From positions 15,996,665 through 16,060,664 of the forward strand of contig NC_049997.1 of assembly GCF_000003815.2 (NCBI RefSeq): 64,000 bases of DNA, written 5' to 3'. Origin of the DNA: Branchiostoma floridae (lineage: Eukaryota; Chordata; Leptocardii; Amphioxiformes; Branchiostomatidae). The stretch's first letter is position 1. Each line of letters begins with the position of its first letter. The notes beneath the pieces are model-generated. The model saw nothing but the letters and a program-made list of their open reading frames with translations, ran no database searches and was not told the origin of the DNA. Shown piece after piece: positions 44,763-56,502 of this stretch. A program made the position numbers and the translations under genes.

Positions 44763-45278
44763 ATGCTTTGTGTGCAGAGAACTTTAAGCGTTGTGTGACA
44801 TTTACACAGTTACCCGACACTATGATACCGGTACCGTGCTCTGTGCCTAGCGGTTGACAGGAGAGTGTAACCACATAACGATAAGCCAATTGCGGCTCAA
44901 ACAAAGAGAACAAAGGAGGCCTTAGCGACGTTATTCAGCGAGGGATATATCAAGCATACAAGTGTAACAGCGATCCATAACATAAATGAAGCGAGTTAGA
45001 AAAACCATAGAGCAAGGCAAAACAGTTAGACAATACATTAAGCGTTATTTGAGCACTTTTTTTACTACACCCGCCGATTTCATTACTGGTATCTTTACTT
45101 CCGTGAACAGTTTCATCAGGTTGGTACGTCACTGAATAAAGCGTTGTATAAACTGTACCGACTTTTAGAGTAAAACAACACAAAATGTTCCTTAACGGTA
45201 AAAACGGTGCGCTGACATTTTAGAAGTAAAGATACCGAATAAAGATACTATTTTTTACACAACCAGTGCTTTATTCTC
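44763..45278. other. intergenic DNA, nothing recognised
   Basis: No exon, RNA gene or repeat boundary supportable. Confidence 0.5.
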
Positions 45279-45335
45279 ACCCCCCCCCCCCCCAGGCCAG
45301 GGAAGGCCCCAAAAGCCCAGTCTAGATAGGGTTAA
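45279..45335. mobile_element. solo end of the piggyBac-type MITE
   Basis: A C-run, then GGCCCCAAAAGCCCAGTCTAG and ATAGGGTTAA, matches the right terminus of the element at 6757-7708 with a few substitutions. The rest of the element is absent. Confidence 0.65.
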
Positions 45336-48300
45336 AGTTTTGATTTCGAAAAAATCTGAGGAACAATAGAGGTAAAAAAAGAACGTTTACGTTAAGCAGA
45401 ACTGATCATGAAAGGCTTAGGAAAAGACACAGGTTCAATCACTTTTTTTGTGTGTGTGTCTGTGTGTTTTATTTTTCAGAAATGCTTTTTTAATTTTGTT
45501 TTTTAGAAAAAATATTTAGCACTAACACATCAGGTACCAAAGCATGGCATATGAGAGTAAGGAGACTTCGTTCTAGGGATTTCTTTTTTTCTCTCTCTCT
45601 CTTTTTCTGTCTACGGATGAGAAATTCTCTTTCTAAACTCCGGGAGACCGAGGGTTCGAATTCCGCCGAAGTAATCGACTGAAACGGCTTGCACCCCAAC
45701 CGAATAAACGTTAAGCCCAGAACGGCCACGTTTTAAGGAGGCATTTTCTATATAAATTTAAAAGAAAAAAAAGTCTGGTATTGGTTGGTAGATCGTAGAG
45801 AAGTCTAGGGGGTCTGGAATGAGTCGTCAAGTGGTTGAGAATTGGTTGGAAGTCAAGTACGCAGGTAGACAGGGCGTAGTTGTGACTTCAATCTGGATGC
45901 GACTACTTCCCAACCTATTCACAACTTTCTCCAGACTTTTTGACGACTGCTGCCTGACTCCTTTCTAAATCAGAGACGACTACTCCTAGGACGTGAACCA
46001 GTCTTAAAACGGTTGTGCGATAGTCGTCACAACCCATAGGAGCGGTCGGCCCCCGCTTGAGGCCGACCGCTACCGACCCTCGGTCGAACTTATCAGTTTT
46101 GGCAAGGTCGCGAGACTGTTCTTAAAGTATGACAGGGGCTTTGCGTCTATGTCTTGATGTGTTTTAACAAAAAGACAAAATGACAAGACAATTGCAACAT
46201 CAAAACAACTAGTGATAAACACATCACGAAGGTAACTTAATAGGCAACCACCCTTGCGTTACTCTACTGTAGTAAAGGTTTACAAAACATACATTTATGG
46301 ACAGAACTTAAGGTTAATTCCTTTCCTTAATAGCATCTTATTTTTTCCCAATGATACTCTTAACAAACAAACATATCCATAGAAAACAAACTTTGCGTTT
46401 GTAGGACATTTCCCAAGATGGCATTCTTTTGTTTGGGCGCCAAAATGTAGTCTATAATACAACACTACCTTAGCAACGGCCATATATTCACAATTTCGTT
46501 TGGAAAACTTTCTACAAAAGTTGAACGCACGATCCGATGCATTGAGACAAGAGAATACATGTGTTTAACGAAATAATTACCATTTTTGTACCGCAAGAAA
46601 ATGCAAAAAACCTACCACAAAATGTTCAGATGTCCGGTCTTGATGAGTACTGGGGGTAGTGTGAGGAATCCCAGGACACTGCGACCGTGTCACCTAACCG
46701 TCTTCTATTATGGGCGTTACTATTATCACACCAATGGACATAGAGTACGGTGCATATTGATGGGCATCTGACAGTATAGATGGGACAAAGGAGTAGATCG
46801 TATTTCAACGTACGACAGGCAGGTGGTAAGAATTACGTTGTCAAAAAAGGGAATAACTGGCACTCGTTCTGAAACGTGGAAGTTGTAAATGTTGGGGTTT
46901 GAAGAATTCGGGAGCACAAAAAAAAAGGAAAACATAATAATAATAATCCCAACTCTGCGTTTCATCTCAACAACTGCTGCAGTTCCTTGATGAATCACCG
47001 TGTGGCGCTGTAGATGTTGAAACTTCATAACATATAGTCTGCTGTAGTAGTGTTGTATTGGACGAAGTGATAGTAGTGGTATTGACCGAAGGAGGCCAAA
47101 TATAAAGTAGCAATATCCAGTATCGGCAAACCATACAATATTGAATTATGCAAATGCACTTCACATTAAAATTCTGGTACTCTATGAACGAATATGCACA
47201 CATTTCACTAACGTATACATGTCACAAGTATGAAATCCCTACCAGTAATTACTCGGGCGCTTTCTCATATAACGGCCAAAAGACGACTAGCTTTTTGAGC
47301 TGGTATTAGATACTTATCAGTAGGTAAATCCTTCAGTTTATTGGTCATGATGCATTTTGCACATCGATCATGCAAAGTCTGGACATTTTTCTTCTGTCTT
47401 CAAGTGACATAAACTGTCTTCAAGTACTTAAGTGTCATCCACTGCTGTTCTGTTTTCAAACCTGTCCGGAATTTCATTCAAATATTGAAAGAAGCAAAAT
47501 GTGCGAAATTTGATACACCTTTAATGATACATTACGTATACGTGCCACACCCATTGATCCTTCCATTCTTCAATGTCAACATGTAAAGTACCCACCCATT
47601 GGCGAGACAAAAGAATGACCCAGAAAAGAATACGGTCAGGTGCCACGATTCCAGTGTAGGTTTACTTCACACTACAACCTCTTCTTGACAAGACGCCTGA
47701 ACACTTGGCAGACGATTTTTGCCGTTTTCTGACGAACAAAAAAGGTAATTCTTATCTTAAACCCTTGTATTCTCTTTTCTTCACGAATCTTTTTGCTTAA
47801 GTCGATCTTTGCAGGAACGTCTGTAAACGTAACTTAATTTGTAAAACTTTGAACATGTGTCTTTTTATCTTGCCGTTAACGTTGTTATGGTGGTTTTAGA
47901 TGATAGTGGCCACATTTTGGTGCCGAAACAAATGCGCCATCTCTGGGAAAGTACGAGGCCAGCAAAGAGTATTTTTTATAAATTGATAAACGTTATCTTC
48001 GTTTTGTACGAATATTCTTGGGGAAAAGACATGGAGAAAATAGATGTTGTTGTGCTAGATGCCATCCATATACATGTATGTATATTTTGTAAACCTAACT
48101 GATTTACTTTTTAACGTAACGCATGGCCGAATGGCTACTGATGTGTTTGTTACCGCGGAGTTTCTCCGTTGTCATTGTTTTATCTTCTCCGTAAAAAAAG
48201 TACTAGACGTTAGGTCCCTGTCACATCTTATGGGCCGCCTCACGACTTGCCGCCAGCAATAAGTTCGGCAGTGTGTTAGAAGTTGTTGGATCCGATAAAG

Positions 48301-48380
48301 GTCGCTCATATCGGTCGCTACGACTATGCACAACCGCCCTAGGACTAGTTCACGTCTAGGAAGTAGTCGCCACTGGGTTA
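45336..48380. other. intergenic DNA with repeat fragments
   Basis: At 45630-45670, GAGACCGAGGGTTCGAATTCC is a B-box-like tRNA remnant. Around 45960-46085, GACGTGAACCAGTC...CGGTTGTGCGATAGTCGTC matches the 3' part of the SINE at 48300-48610 and ends in a GGTCGGCC...GGCCGACC hairpin. No exon is supportable; frames at 46586-47203 and 47857-48262 have no domain. Confidence 0.45.
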
Positions 48381-48606
48381 GAATGGTATAGATAAAAAGA
48401 AGAAAATTCACGGGTCTCAGTGGCAAGTGTGCAGATGTTGACACACTGACAACACCAAATCCGTAGGTGTTTTTTGGCACAAGATTACAGATTAGCCATG
48501 AGGCTCGGTGGGCGACACTCCACCGTCATGGGGGCAGTGAAATGGCGAGTTTAGAACTCAGGACCTTCTGATTCTGACTCCAACGCTCTAGCCGTTGCGC
48601 CACACA
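48300..48606 (-). mobile_element. tRNA-derived SINE
   Basis: On the - strand it starts GTCTGTGTGGCGCAACGGCT (A-box TGGCGCAACGG) and continues AGAGCGTTGGAGTCAGAATC and AAGGTCCTGAGTTCTAAACTC (B-box-like), i.e. a tRNA-like head, then a unique body down to about 48300. The tail shares GTGAACTAGTC...CGGTTGTGCATAGTCG with 45980-46030. TATAGATACGTGT is duplicated just upstream. Confidence 0.65.
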
Positions 48607-48702
48607 GACACCCCATGGTATAGATACGTGTAGAATGGTATAGATACGTGTGATAAAAGCGGTCCGCGTGGTTTATATTGTATACAGTTATGCTAATGGC
48701 AT

Positions 48703-49070
48703 TTTGATTTGGCCAAATGGATGACATCCTCTGGGAATCCAAAGATGCGAGCGTGCGAATAAAGATAAAGTTCGACCCCAAAAAAGTTACTTTGCTTATG
48801 AAATCTAAGTGGTCAGGAATCAACATATGACTCAACACACAGAATATAGTATACCGAACAAAAGATTTATTTTTTGGTCTTTCACATTTTTTTAGACCTG
48901 GTAATATTTCGTGACATTAGTATACATACTATAATACATAATATACATTTAGTTGCTTCTTTTGTAGCTGCTCTTTACGAGTTACAGTTTGGTTTTCAAA
49001 AAATGTAAATTTTTTGGGGGGACCGAAAATTGATGCGCGCGTGGATTTCATCCATATAATCAAATCAACA
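48703..49070. mobile_element. MITE related to 30329-30700
   Basis: TTGATTTGGCCAAATGGATG at the left and ATCCATATAATCAAATCAAC at the right are the degenerate ends. The interior shares GATGCGAGCGTGCGAATAAA and CACAGAATATAGTATAC with the first copy. Confidence 0.65.
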
Positions 49071-49144
49071 CAGCCTTAACCCGCTTCACATGAATAAAGA
49101 TATCTGTATGTAGAGGATCTTTGATGCACCTGTATGCTTCATAT

Positions 49145-49616
49145 GGTAACAGGCTGTTTCGCAACAATGCCAGTTCGCAACCGTCAGTTCGCAACAAGGC
49201 AAGTCTTTTCGCAACAAGGTACAAGTCGTTTCGCAACATTTTAATGTTGTTAAACTTTATAGCCTGATAGTATTAGAAATCGTATTCCTAACATAATTGT
49301 ACTGCTTCCACGTAAAAATCTTACCGGGTGCGAAAGACAACCCCGGCGGCAGAGGAACCGTTGATGGGGCCGCATGGACCTGACAGCCCCATGATTTTCA
49401 TACGCCGGGCGGTACAGTTTCATTCGCGGCGTGCACAGGTAGGAGTATTCCTGACATAATTGTACTATGTTAAGAATACTATTTCTAATACTATTAGGCT
49501 ATCAAGGTTGATAACATTAAAATGTTGTGAAACGACTTGTACCTTGTTGCGAAAAGACTTGCCTTGTTGCGAACTGACGGTTGCGAACTGGCATTGTTGC
49601 GAAACAACCTGTAACC
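49145..49616. mobile_element. 472-bp MITE with iterated TTCGCAAC in long TIRs
   Basis: The arms (about 140 bp each, GGTAACAGG... and ...CCTGTAACC) are inverted copies. The left arm has TTCGCAAC at 49158, 49174, 49188, 49208 and 49230. The right arm has four GTTGCGAA plus one altered copy (GTTGTGAA). Evenly spaced subterminal repeats are typical transposase-binding arrays. There is no ORF. Confidence 0.85.
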
Positions 49617-50654
49617 CTTCATATCACTCGTTGAATAGCGTCGTTAGGGGCGTCTCTGTGCTCTTTTTTGTCTTACTTTATCCCTACCGTTGACTGCAAA
49701 GCAAAGAAAAGCGGTGCCACAGTGTCCGATAACAGTGCAAACTTCGAACAAACATTACGGCAGTCGGGCAGGTTTCTTCCTAAAAGAATGCATTAACATT
49801 TGTGCCATCAATTTACCAATAAAACGACATCTTCTTATGGTAAAAAAAACAGCCTATTCTCCTTTTTTTCACCATCTTCTCGTTGTGAAAAGGGAGCCCG
49901 TGACGAGTTTTTTTTTCTCCGTTTTCGTCAACGTAAAAAAACACTTTATGGTGAAAGATTGTAAGAGATATATAGTGGGTGTTTTTACATTTTTACACTA
50001 CTTTAGGTATCTTGTATGATATAGAGTAGAAACATGAAATTAACCAACAGAATACTGTGTATATTGGACACCGAAATAATTTTCAGCGCTACAAAAATGG
50101 GATAAGAAATCAGTGTTATTTCTCGAGACTTTGTCTAATATCACTTCTAACAAAAGATAATTCCTATGTTTTGACGTCTTTGACGTGAAACGACCACTGA
50201 ACCATATCTGTGTTAGCATATTTTGTATTTTGACAGGTGTTTTAACATCTATAGTAAGCATTGCATATGTTATGACAACGCGCGGTAAAACATGCGAACA
50301 ACACACGTCAGCAAATTCAAACAAAAATTGTCGTTCACCTGACAATAAGTTTGCTTAGGTCTATATGTATTGTAGGTCCCAAGCGTGTTCAGGACGTAGG
50401 CACAAGCTCCCGAAAATAACACATAGCAAACCATGCTGAATGATAGACAAAAATTAGATTTGGGGAGGGGGGCTTCTTGAGATTTGTCCCGCATTTCGGA
50501 GTTACAGTTACAGCGGTGTCTTATAACGTAGTTTTTCTTTGTTTTTATGTCACTCTGTTCCTAATCAATGGTTATTTTCTCTCTTTTTATTACCATTCCT
50601 AGTTTGAAAATACAAATCTCAAGCCTTCCGTGGAAATTCTGAGAGATTTGTGAA
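49617..50654. other. intergenic DNA, nothing recognised
   Basis: Open frames near 49690-50019 and 50040-50494 have no domain or splice support. Confidence 0.45.
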
Positions 50655-51895
50655 CTATAGGGGGGCCCCAAAGCCCTTTTCCGTAGAGCGTAATCGGCGG
50701 TTTTAATTCTACGTACTACGTAGCGGGACCACTAGAATTCAGCGTAGAGCGTAATCGGTGCATTTTGCGTCGAGCGATATTCGCCCCTTTAATTTAACGT
50801 ATTACGTAGAAGCTAACCGGATTTTACCGTACAACGTAATTCATATTAATTTTTCGTCAATCGTAATCAAAGTTTTATTAAACTTAACTAGTCTACCGGC
50901 AAATTTTACCCGCGAAAATGCTGGAAATTGCGTTTCAAAGGGTCCAGATTTCACAATTTCGCCGGACATTTCTTGCTATGGCTCAACACTTCGGCACTGG
51001 ACATGGTAAAATATGTTGCGGGAGCGTTGTCCCCCAACTAGTAGAAATCTTTGTACCGACCTTAGCTAGATAGCTTAGTTAACAAGCAAAACGTGCCCCT
51101 TGAATGCAGGAAATGGCATTTCAGAGGGTCGAGATTTCAATTTTTCTCCGGGCGGCCCTTGCCAATGCTTGCGCGGGTTGGGCCTCCGGCGCTCACGACT
51201 CTCCGGCGCTTGTCGCCCTCAAAGACGTTTCTCTGACAGAAATGTCATTACATTGAGCATAGGGTCTGTCAGCAAAATTTTTCCCTCAAAATGCAGGAAA
51301 TGGTGTTTCAGAGGGTAAAAATTTCCACATTTTCCCGTACCTACCTTGCGACAGTTCGACTGTTCGTGCTTTCGGCACTCGAAATCTGAAAATGATGTTT
51401 GGGGGCGTTGCCCAGCTTAAAGCTAAAACCATCTAATTGGGTGCTATTTAACTTAGCTTAGTCTGTGAGCAAAATTTGCCCTTCAAAATGCATAAAATGG
51501 CGGTTCAGAGGGTTAGGATTTCACAATATTCCCGGGGGAGCATGCCCCCGGACGCCCTAGGATTGTCGCGCCTCCGCTTTCGGTGCTACAAGTGCTGAAA
51601 ATTACGTCACATGAGAAATTTGCTGTCGCCCCCTTTGGCCAGCAAGACGTCCTTAGAAGTTAAGTTTTAATCTTATTGATGGAATTATCAGTTTTGTTTA
51701 GATCTCATCTTCACATGTTCTGCCGTCGGCGGAGTTCAGCCAAAAGACAATAAATATTTGCATAATGCATTATGAAATTTCGTAATTTAGCGTAGAGCGT
51801 AATAAAGTGTCCATAATTTAGCGTATTACGTAGCCGGTCCTCCCGAATTTAGCGTAGAGCGTTGTCGGTACCCCCCCTTGGGGGCCCTCCTATAG
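50655..51895. mobile_element. 1.24-kb element with CTATAGG-GGGCCCC ends and internal repeats
   Basis: CTATAGGGGGGCCCC (50655) and GGGGGCCCTCCTATAG (to 51895) are imperfect inverted ends. GCGTAGAGCGTAAT-type words occur twice near each end (50683, 50741, 51791, 51851) with (A)CGTATTACGTAG between them. The centre holds four diverged units of about 190 bp starting near 50917, 51102, 51288 and 51486, each with AATGCAGGAAATGG-like and TTTCAGAGGGT words. No transposase is recognised. Confidence 0.75.
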
Positions 51896-52434
51896 TCTAT
51901 ATGTAGAGTCGCATAGTCATGTGTGGTTTTTTTTCCGTTGCTTGTTGTAATTGACATGATGAGTATGTAAATACTGATAAGAACAAATAAAGGCCTGAAA
52001 TAGCTATCTATATCACACAGTGCCTTTGCAAGCGCCTTTAGGAGTCAAAGGGGGTTTTGTTGGGTGTGGGAGGGGGGCACTGTTAGGGAGTCGGGGATGG
52101 TGCATTTCTGTGAGTGCGAGGGGGCATTGTTGGGATCTCGAGCAGGGAAGGTGCACTGTTGGGACTGAGAGTGAGGCGCTTCAGTGAGTGGGACAGTCTC
52201 CAGGCAGACGGACGTGCCAGCCGAATAAAAAGAGAAGAATGTGGCCAAATAAGGACAAATAAGTTCCTATGAGTTTTCAGTCATTTTTTTGGAGTCTATC
52301 CAGCTAGCGAACAGTTCACTCTTAGGCCAATTAACTCCTACTAGACTTTTATTCCTAACTTGGCAAAATTCCCCTGTTACTATTCGGCCAGGCTGGAGTC
52401 TGGTAGAGACTTAATGACTTTCCAATCAGAGGTT
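51896..52434. other. intergenic DNA, nothing recognised
   Basis: G-rich, GTTGGG-repeating patch at 52052-52170; no exon. Confidence 0.45.
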
Positions 52435-52663
52435 GGTGGGGAAAATCGTGACCTTTTCCTTATATGCCGTATTTTTCGACCAGCCTCCCCATCAAAAAAT
52501 AGATCATTCTCTTGTGTTTCTAGATATCATCATTAGCAACTCATGTAGTTAAACTGTTCTGTATGTATTGTATGTACAAGTTGCCACACATTGTAACCTT
52601 TACAGTTGTCGTGCACAAAAATTCTAAAATTCTATAAGGGAAAAGGTCACGATTTTCCCCACC
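52435..52663. mobile_element. short inverted-repeat element
   Basis: GGTGGGGAAAATCGTGACCTTTTCCTTATA on the left has its reverse complement near the right (52633-52663), giving about 30-bp arms with a ~170-bp interior. No TSD could be defined. Confidence 0.6.
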
Positions 52664-53529
52664 ATTACTTCTGCTTGGAGAGTAGGAGTGGGATTGGGTC
52701 GTTGGTAGGGGCGTTCTGCTTGAATGCACGGCTTCTTTCTGTTAAACACGCGCGCTACCCTCCGTCCGTCATGCCGTTGACTCTCTTTACCAGGCTGTCA
52801 TACCTTCTTACATAAAGACAGTTCCTCCCGACCGTTAGTCATCATGCGTGGTAAACAAACCAAGAAACCATGGCAACGGTAGCCCCACCCTCCTCACACA
52901 TACCACAATAAAACTTTTCTTCCTTGCTAGAACAAAAATCACTAGCCATGCCTCATACATACCCCCACCGATTCATATGATATGACCTCAACCCTGCTTT
53001 GCAACAAAAATCACAGACAGGTCAAAGCCGAAGAATGTGGTTGCCTAGAGGGTGTCAATGTTTACAACGACTGAAAGCACCTTTTACGTATCAACATACA
53101 AACAGATCCCTTTGTGAGACAAAAGGTAAATAGAGAGGTGAGGTGTGCATTACACAGGCTACCTATTCAAAACGTCTAGCTTAGTGACATGAGACAGCAT
53201 TAGGATCTTACCCTCAGTGTGTGCAGGTGCTTCGAAGCCAGCCGGACTGTCTCCTTTTTTTTTCTACCGTAACCACGCAAATGTAAGAACCGCTTTATTT
53301 TTTTCTCTTTCAAATCTATCTAGCGTAGTACTTAGTACATTATATATTTATATATATACGCTAGAAAGTATAAGACTCCACCAGGCTTCCCTACAGGGTT
53401 TGGGCGTAGAATTCAGCAAAATGAACCAAAAATTGGTAAGGAGAGTAAGTCGGCTGAAGGTTCTCCATTTTCTTCTTCGGGCAAAGAATCTTTGTAGTTG
53501 CTAACTAGACCACGTGATAAAACTTCTAT
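52664..53529. other. intergenic DNA, nothing recognised
   Basis: No domain-bearing exon; the frame at 53217-53504 is not supported. Confidence 0.45.
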
Positions 53530-53865
53530 CTATAGCCAGCGTAGTAGGTCTGGTAGAAAGTAAGTGAGAATGCTTCAGATCAGTGTTAGGCGGTTGTTAG
53601 GGAGTTTGTAGGGGAATTTCGTATTTAGAGTGCTACAATCGTCTGTGGTATGTTTTCTCGCAGCCATTTCCTCTTCCTCTTTCTTGAGATATGAGCCCTC
53701 CTTAACTCTTATAGCCGGCGTAGTTATGTCTGGTACAAGGAGGGAGTATTTTTCTGCGCTAATTGTGTGGGTTGTTAGTTGGTTGGAGAAGGGAAGGCTC
53801 AGATTTAGAGTGATACGATCGCCTGTTGTATGCTTTTTACCGCCATTTCCTTTCTTGATAAAGTT
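53530..53865. repeat. diverged tandem duplication, unit about 179 bp
   Basis: TATAGCCAGCGTAGTAGGTC (53531) recurs as TATAGCCGGCGTAGTTATGT (53710), followed in both by GGTTGTTAG, TTTAGAGTG-TAC-ATCG, GTATG-TTTT and GCCATTTCCT words. Confidence 0.65.
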
Positions 53866-55073
53866 CTGAAAGCCCAGAAAGTGATATCAGCAGAAATTTA
53901 TGATTGAGTTCCTCTTATGATTCTCCTTTTTTTAAAACCTGAAAGTTTAAATGATTTGCTAATTGACAAGTTAATGAAAAGGCGCAGTCGCTACTTATCC
54001 CATTTTAACCGTTAAAAACTAGGCCACACCCAAGTAACCCGAGGAGCTCAAAATGGCGCCACTACTACGCCTAAAATAGAAAAGGTTTCTGGTCTGGGGG
54101 TAAATTCTTAAACTTTGTGCGTTTAAAAATTAGACTTCACCAATCATAAAAAGTCGTCATGTGTGTTGATTTTGGGCCGAATACATGAAATATTTTTTTT
54201 TCTACGAGCAATTTCTTTCATAAGAATGAAAATGGGTTGACAACAAAAGGTGGAGGGAAAAAAAGAGAGCGATTGTGGCTTTATGTAAAAACCCATGATC
54301 CTGTTAACCAGGATGCGATTTCTTTTGATTATCTTTTGAATTCAAGAAAATTCCGACTAAACAAGGTTTATTCTATGACTAATTCTTCTGCTTGTCTAAT
54401 AGTAGTCATTATTGAAGAAATAAACTATCTGTCGTTGTTTTGTTTTATCATTTTTTGTCTGTATTCGAGTGCTTTCCGTTTGTCTTTTTGGACGAGCAAA
54501 AAAAAAAAACTATGACTGAGTAACATAATGTTAGTCCTGACAAACGTTGCTAGGTACACAAATATACGTACTAAAAAGCTACTGTTTAACAAAATGCAAT
54601 CCTAGCCAACTTTTCGTGGACTTAAACAGAAATTGCAACTGACGCTTCTGTCGTATTTTATGAATATATCAACTGAGTACAAATATAGATATAAAATATC
54701 ATGAAAATATAAAATATGTAAAAAGATATCTAAGGTACTGTCCATGGTCTACAAAAAAGGTCTGATGACCTTTACATAAAAGCCCGCGTCCTTCTCAAAG
54801 CGCGTTCCCTGCCTTGCTTTTTCTGATCTCGCGAGGATTCCGTTGATTGGCGAGAGTTAGGCAACTCTCGTCAGACCAACGAATCCACGCGAGAGTTTTT
54901 AGTGCCAAGTCTCACATTACTGGATTACGTTACTAAGCTATGTCCATATTCAAACTGGCGTAGAGATAACAAAAGATGCGAAATTAAAAGCTTCCAAGTA
55001 AAACTTATCATTATGTCTGCTAATTAACATTGATCTTTGAGCATAAAATTTACGTTTTGGCTTGTTTTTACAG
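53866..55073. other. upstream region of the Thr/Ala-repeat gene
   Basis: An acceptor TTGTTTTTACAG (ending 55073) implies a noncoding 5' exon upstream. Near 54824-54900, ATCTCGCGAGGATTC...GGATTCGT-type and CGAGAGTT...AACTCTCG inverted words form a CTCGCGAG-rich patch that could include the promoter. The first exon itself is not identified. Confidence 0.35.
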
Positions 55074-55092
55074 AACAACAAAAACTCCAAAG

Positions 55093-55138
55093 ATGAGGAC
55101 CTTCCTGGTAGCAATTCTTCTGTTTGCCTTCGCTTACG
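55093..55138 (+). CDS. exon 1 of Thr/Ala-repeat gene (signal peptide)
   Basis: ATG to donor TACG|GTAAGT, phase 1. The donor context and phase are the same as in the signal exon of the minus-strand Ly6 gene. The exon starts at 55074. Confidence 0.75.
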
Positions 55139-55734
55139 GTAAGTCATTCTCATACTATTCTTTGTGTTGTACTGTTGATGGTTTGTACATGATATGAGCC
55201 GGCTTTCACACGTTTCGGGGCTTACCGGTCAAAGAAAACAACAAGAGCGAAGTAGAGGAGAGTTTATAATAATCCCAAGTTTTACAGTCAATTGTACAGA
55301 GACAGTTAGACTTGTAGGATTTTAAACGCCAGTGGGAGTAGAATACTCCACCAAACAGATTTCCTTGTGGCGAAATGGACCATTGTTTTGTGTGTCGTCC
55401 ATTCACAAGTTTTTACTGAATCCGGACCTGGACCTGAACCGGGCCTTGACCTGAATTTTCTATAACCGGTACCCACCCCTATTTTCGACTATACTACATA
55501 TAAAACAGCTTCATCTTTTTATGTTATATGTACCGATTGTATTACACAGAAACCGCCCTGGCCCAGACCACGGCCGCCGCCACCACCGCGGCCGCCGGTA
55601 CGGCTGCAGCGACCACGGCAGCAGCAGCCACCACCGCGGCCGCCACCACGCAGTCCGGAGCCACCATCGTCGCCCACGCCGTCGAGATGCTCCTCATGCC
55701 ATTCCTCCTGGCAGTACTAGCCTACTTCCGCTAG
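55093..55734 (+). CDS. 76-aa predicted GPI-anchored Thr/Ala-repeat protein
   Basis: Two exons, 55093-55138 and 55550-55734, join in phase 1 to 76 residues plus TAG. Residues 1 to about 15 (MRTFLVAILLFAFAY) form a signal peptide. Residues 22-49 are a Thr-Thr-Ala-Ala-Ala repeat with one Gly and no charged residue, followed by TQSGAT, a likely GPI attachment region. Residues 55-76 are hydrophobic with a C-terminal Arg, fitting a cleaved GPI signal. The mature product would be a tiny, cysteine-free, threonine-rich (hence probably O-glycosylated) surface peptide. Ala/Thr tracts recall antifreeze glycoproteins and CD52-like mini-mucins, but period and context differ; no homologue is claimed. The coding part of exon 2 is very GC-rich against AT-rich flanks. 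No poly(A) signal was seen close by. It could be a derived Ly6-type gene that lost its domain. Confidence 0.7.
55230..55485. mobile_element. truncated third copy of the hAT-type MITE
   Basis: AGCGAAGTAGAGGAGAGTTT, ACTCCACCAAACAGATTTCC, GGACCTGGACCTGAACC and ACCGGTACCCACCCCTA match 32500-32759; the left TIR is missing. It fills most of the intron of the Thr/Ala-repeat gene. Confidence 0.8.
55550..55734 (+). CDS. exon 2 of Thr/Ala-repeat gene
   Basis: Acceptor CGATTGTATTACACAG; completes the split codon to Glu16, then ALAQTTAAATTAAAG... and the GPI signal MLLMPFLLAVLAYFR before TAG. Confidence 0.72.
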
Positions 55735-56373
55735 GTGGCGCGCTGTACCCATCACCTGTAGCGACCGAGAGAGTCGGCCTGCTTGCTGGATTTGATTTTT
55801 GTTTTACCGATAGAATGTAAACAATGATTGCAATGTTTGTAAATCGTTTCGGAATGATTCAATTGTGGGTACACATTAGGAATGCCCTAAGGATTCATAC
55901 AAATGACTCCAAGTTTTAGCAAAATGTACTGGGAAGGAGATTACAGGAGATTGCATTTCGCGGGCTTTTATTGGCCGTTCGGTAAAACCGTTATGTTCTT
56001 TGTTCTTTCAAATCTTGCCCTCGATATGCCTGATATCGTTCTTTTTATCCGGTTATGACAGGGCCATAACTTATTCAGCATAACATTACTCTCACAAAGG
56101 ACTATGATCTTATCTTCATACTTGTACATTACATATGTATATTCTCTTCATAGCATAGTTGAGAGCGTATACGTACTGCTGTAATCACTATTGCTGTTTG
56201 CCTGCAATCTGTAATTCAAATCTAACGGTTTTACCCATGACGTCAGTTGTACATAGGCAAGAGCTTGGATGACGTATGTATCAACTGTACCCTACATGAT
56301 TTAGTACGAGACGTTGCTAGTCCGGACTGTGTGTAAAATTATATCTGATTTGTCATCAGTATTCGTGTGTGTT

Positions 56374-56404
<31 letters not shown>

Positions 56405-56420
56405 CTGTGTGTGTGTGTGT

Positions 56421-56502
<82 letters not shown>

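Noticed and set aside
48560-48606. tRNA gene on the minus strand
   Set aside because: The tRNA-like head lacks a paired acceptor stem and runs into a SINE body.
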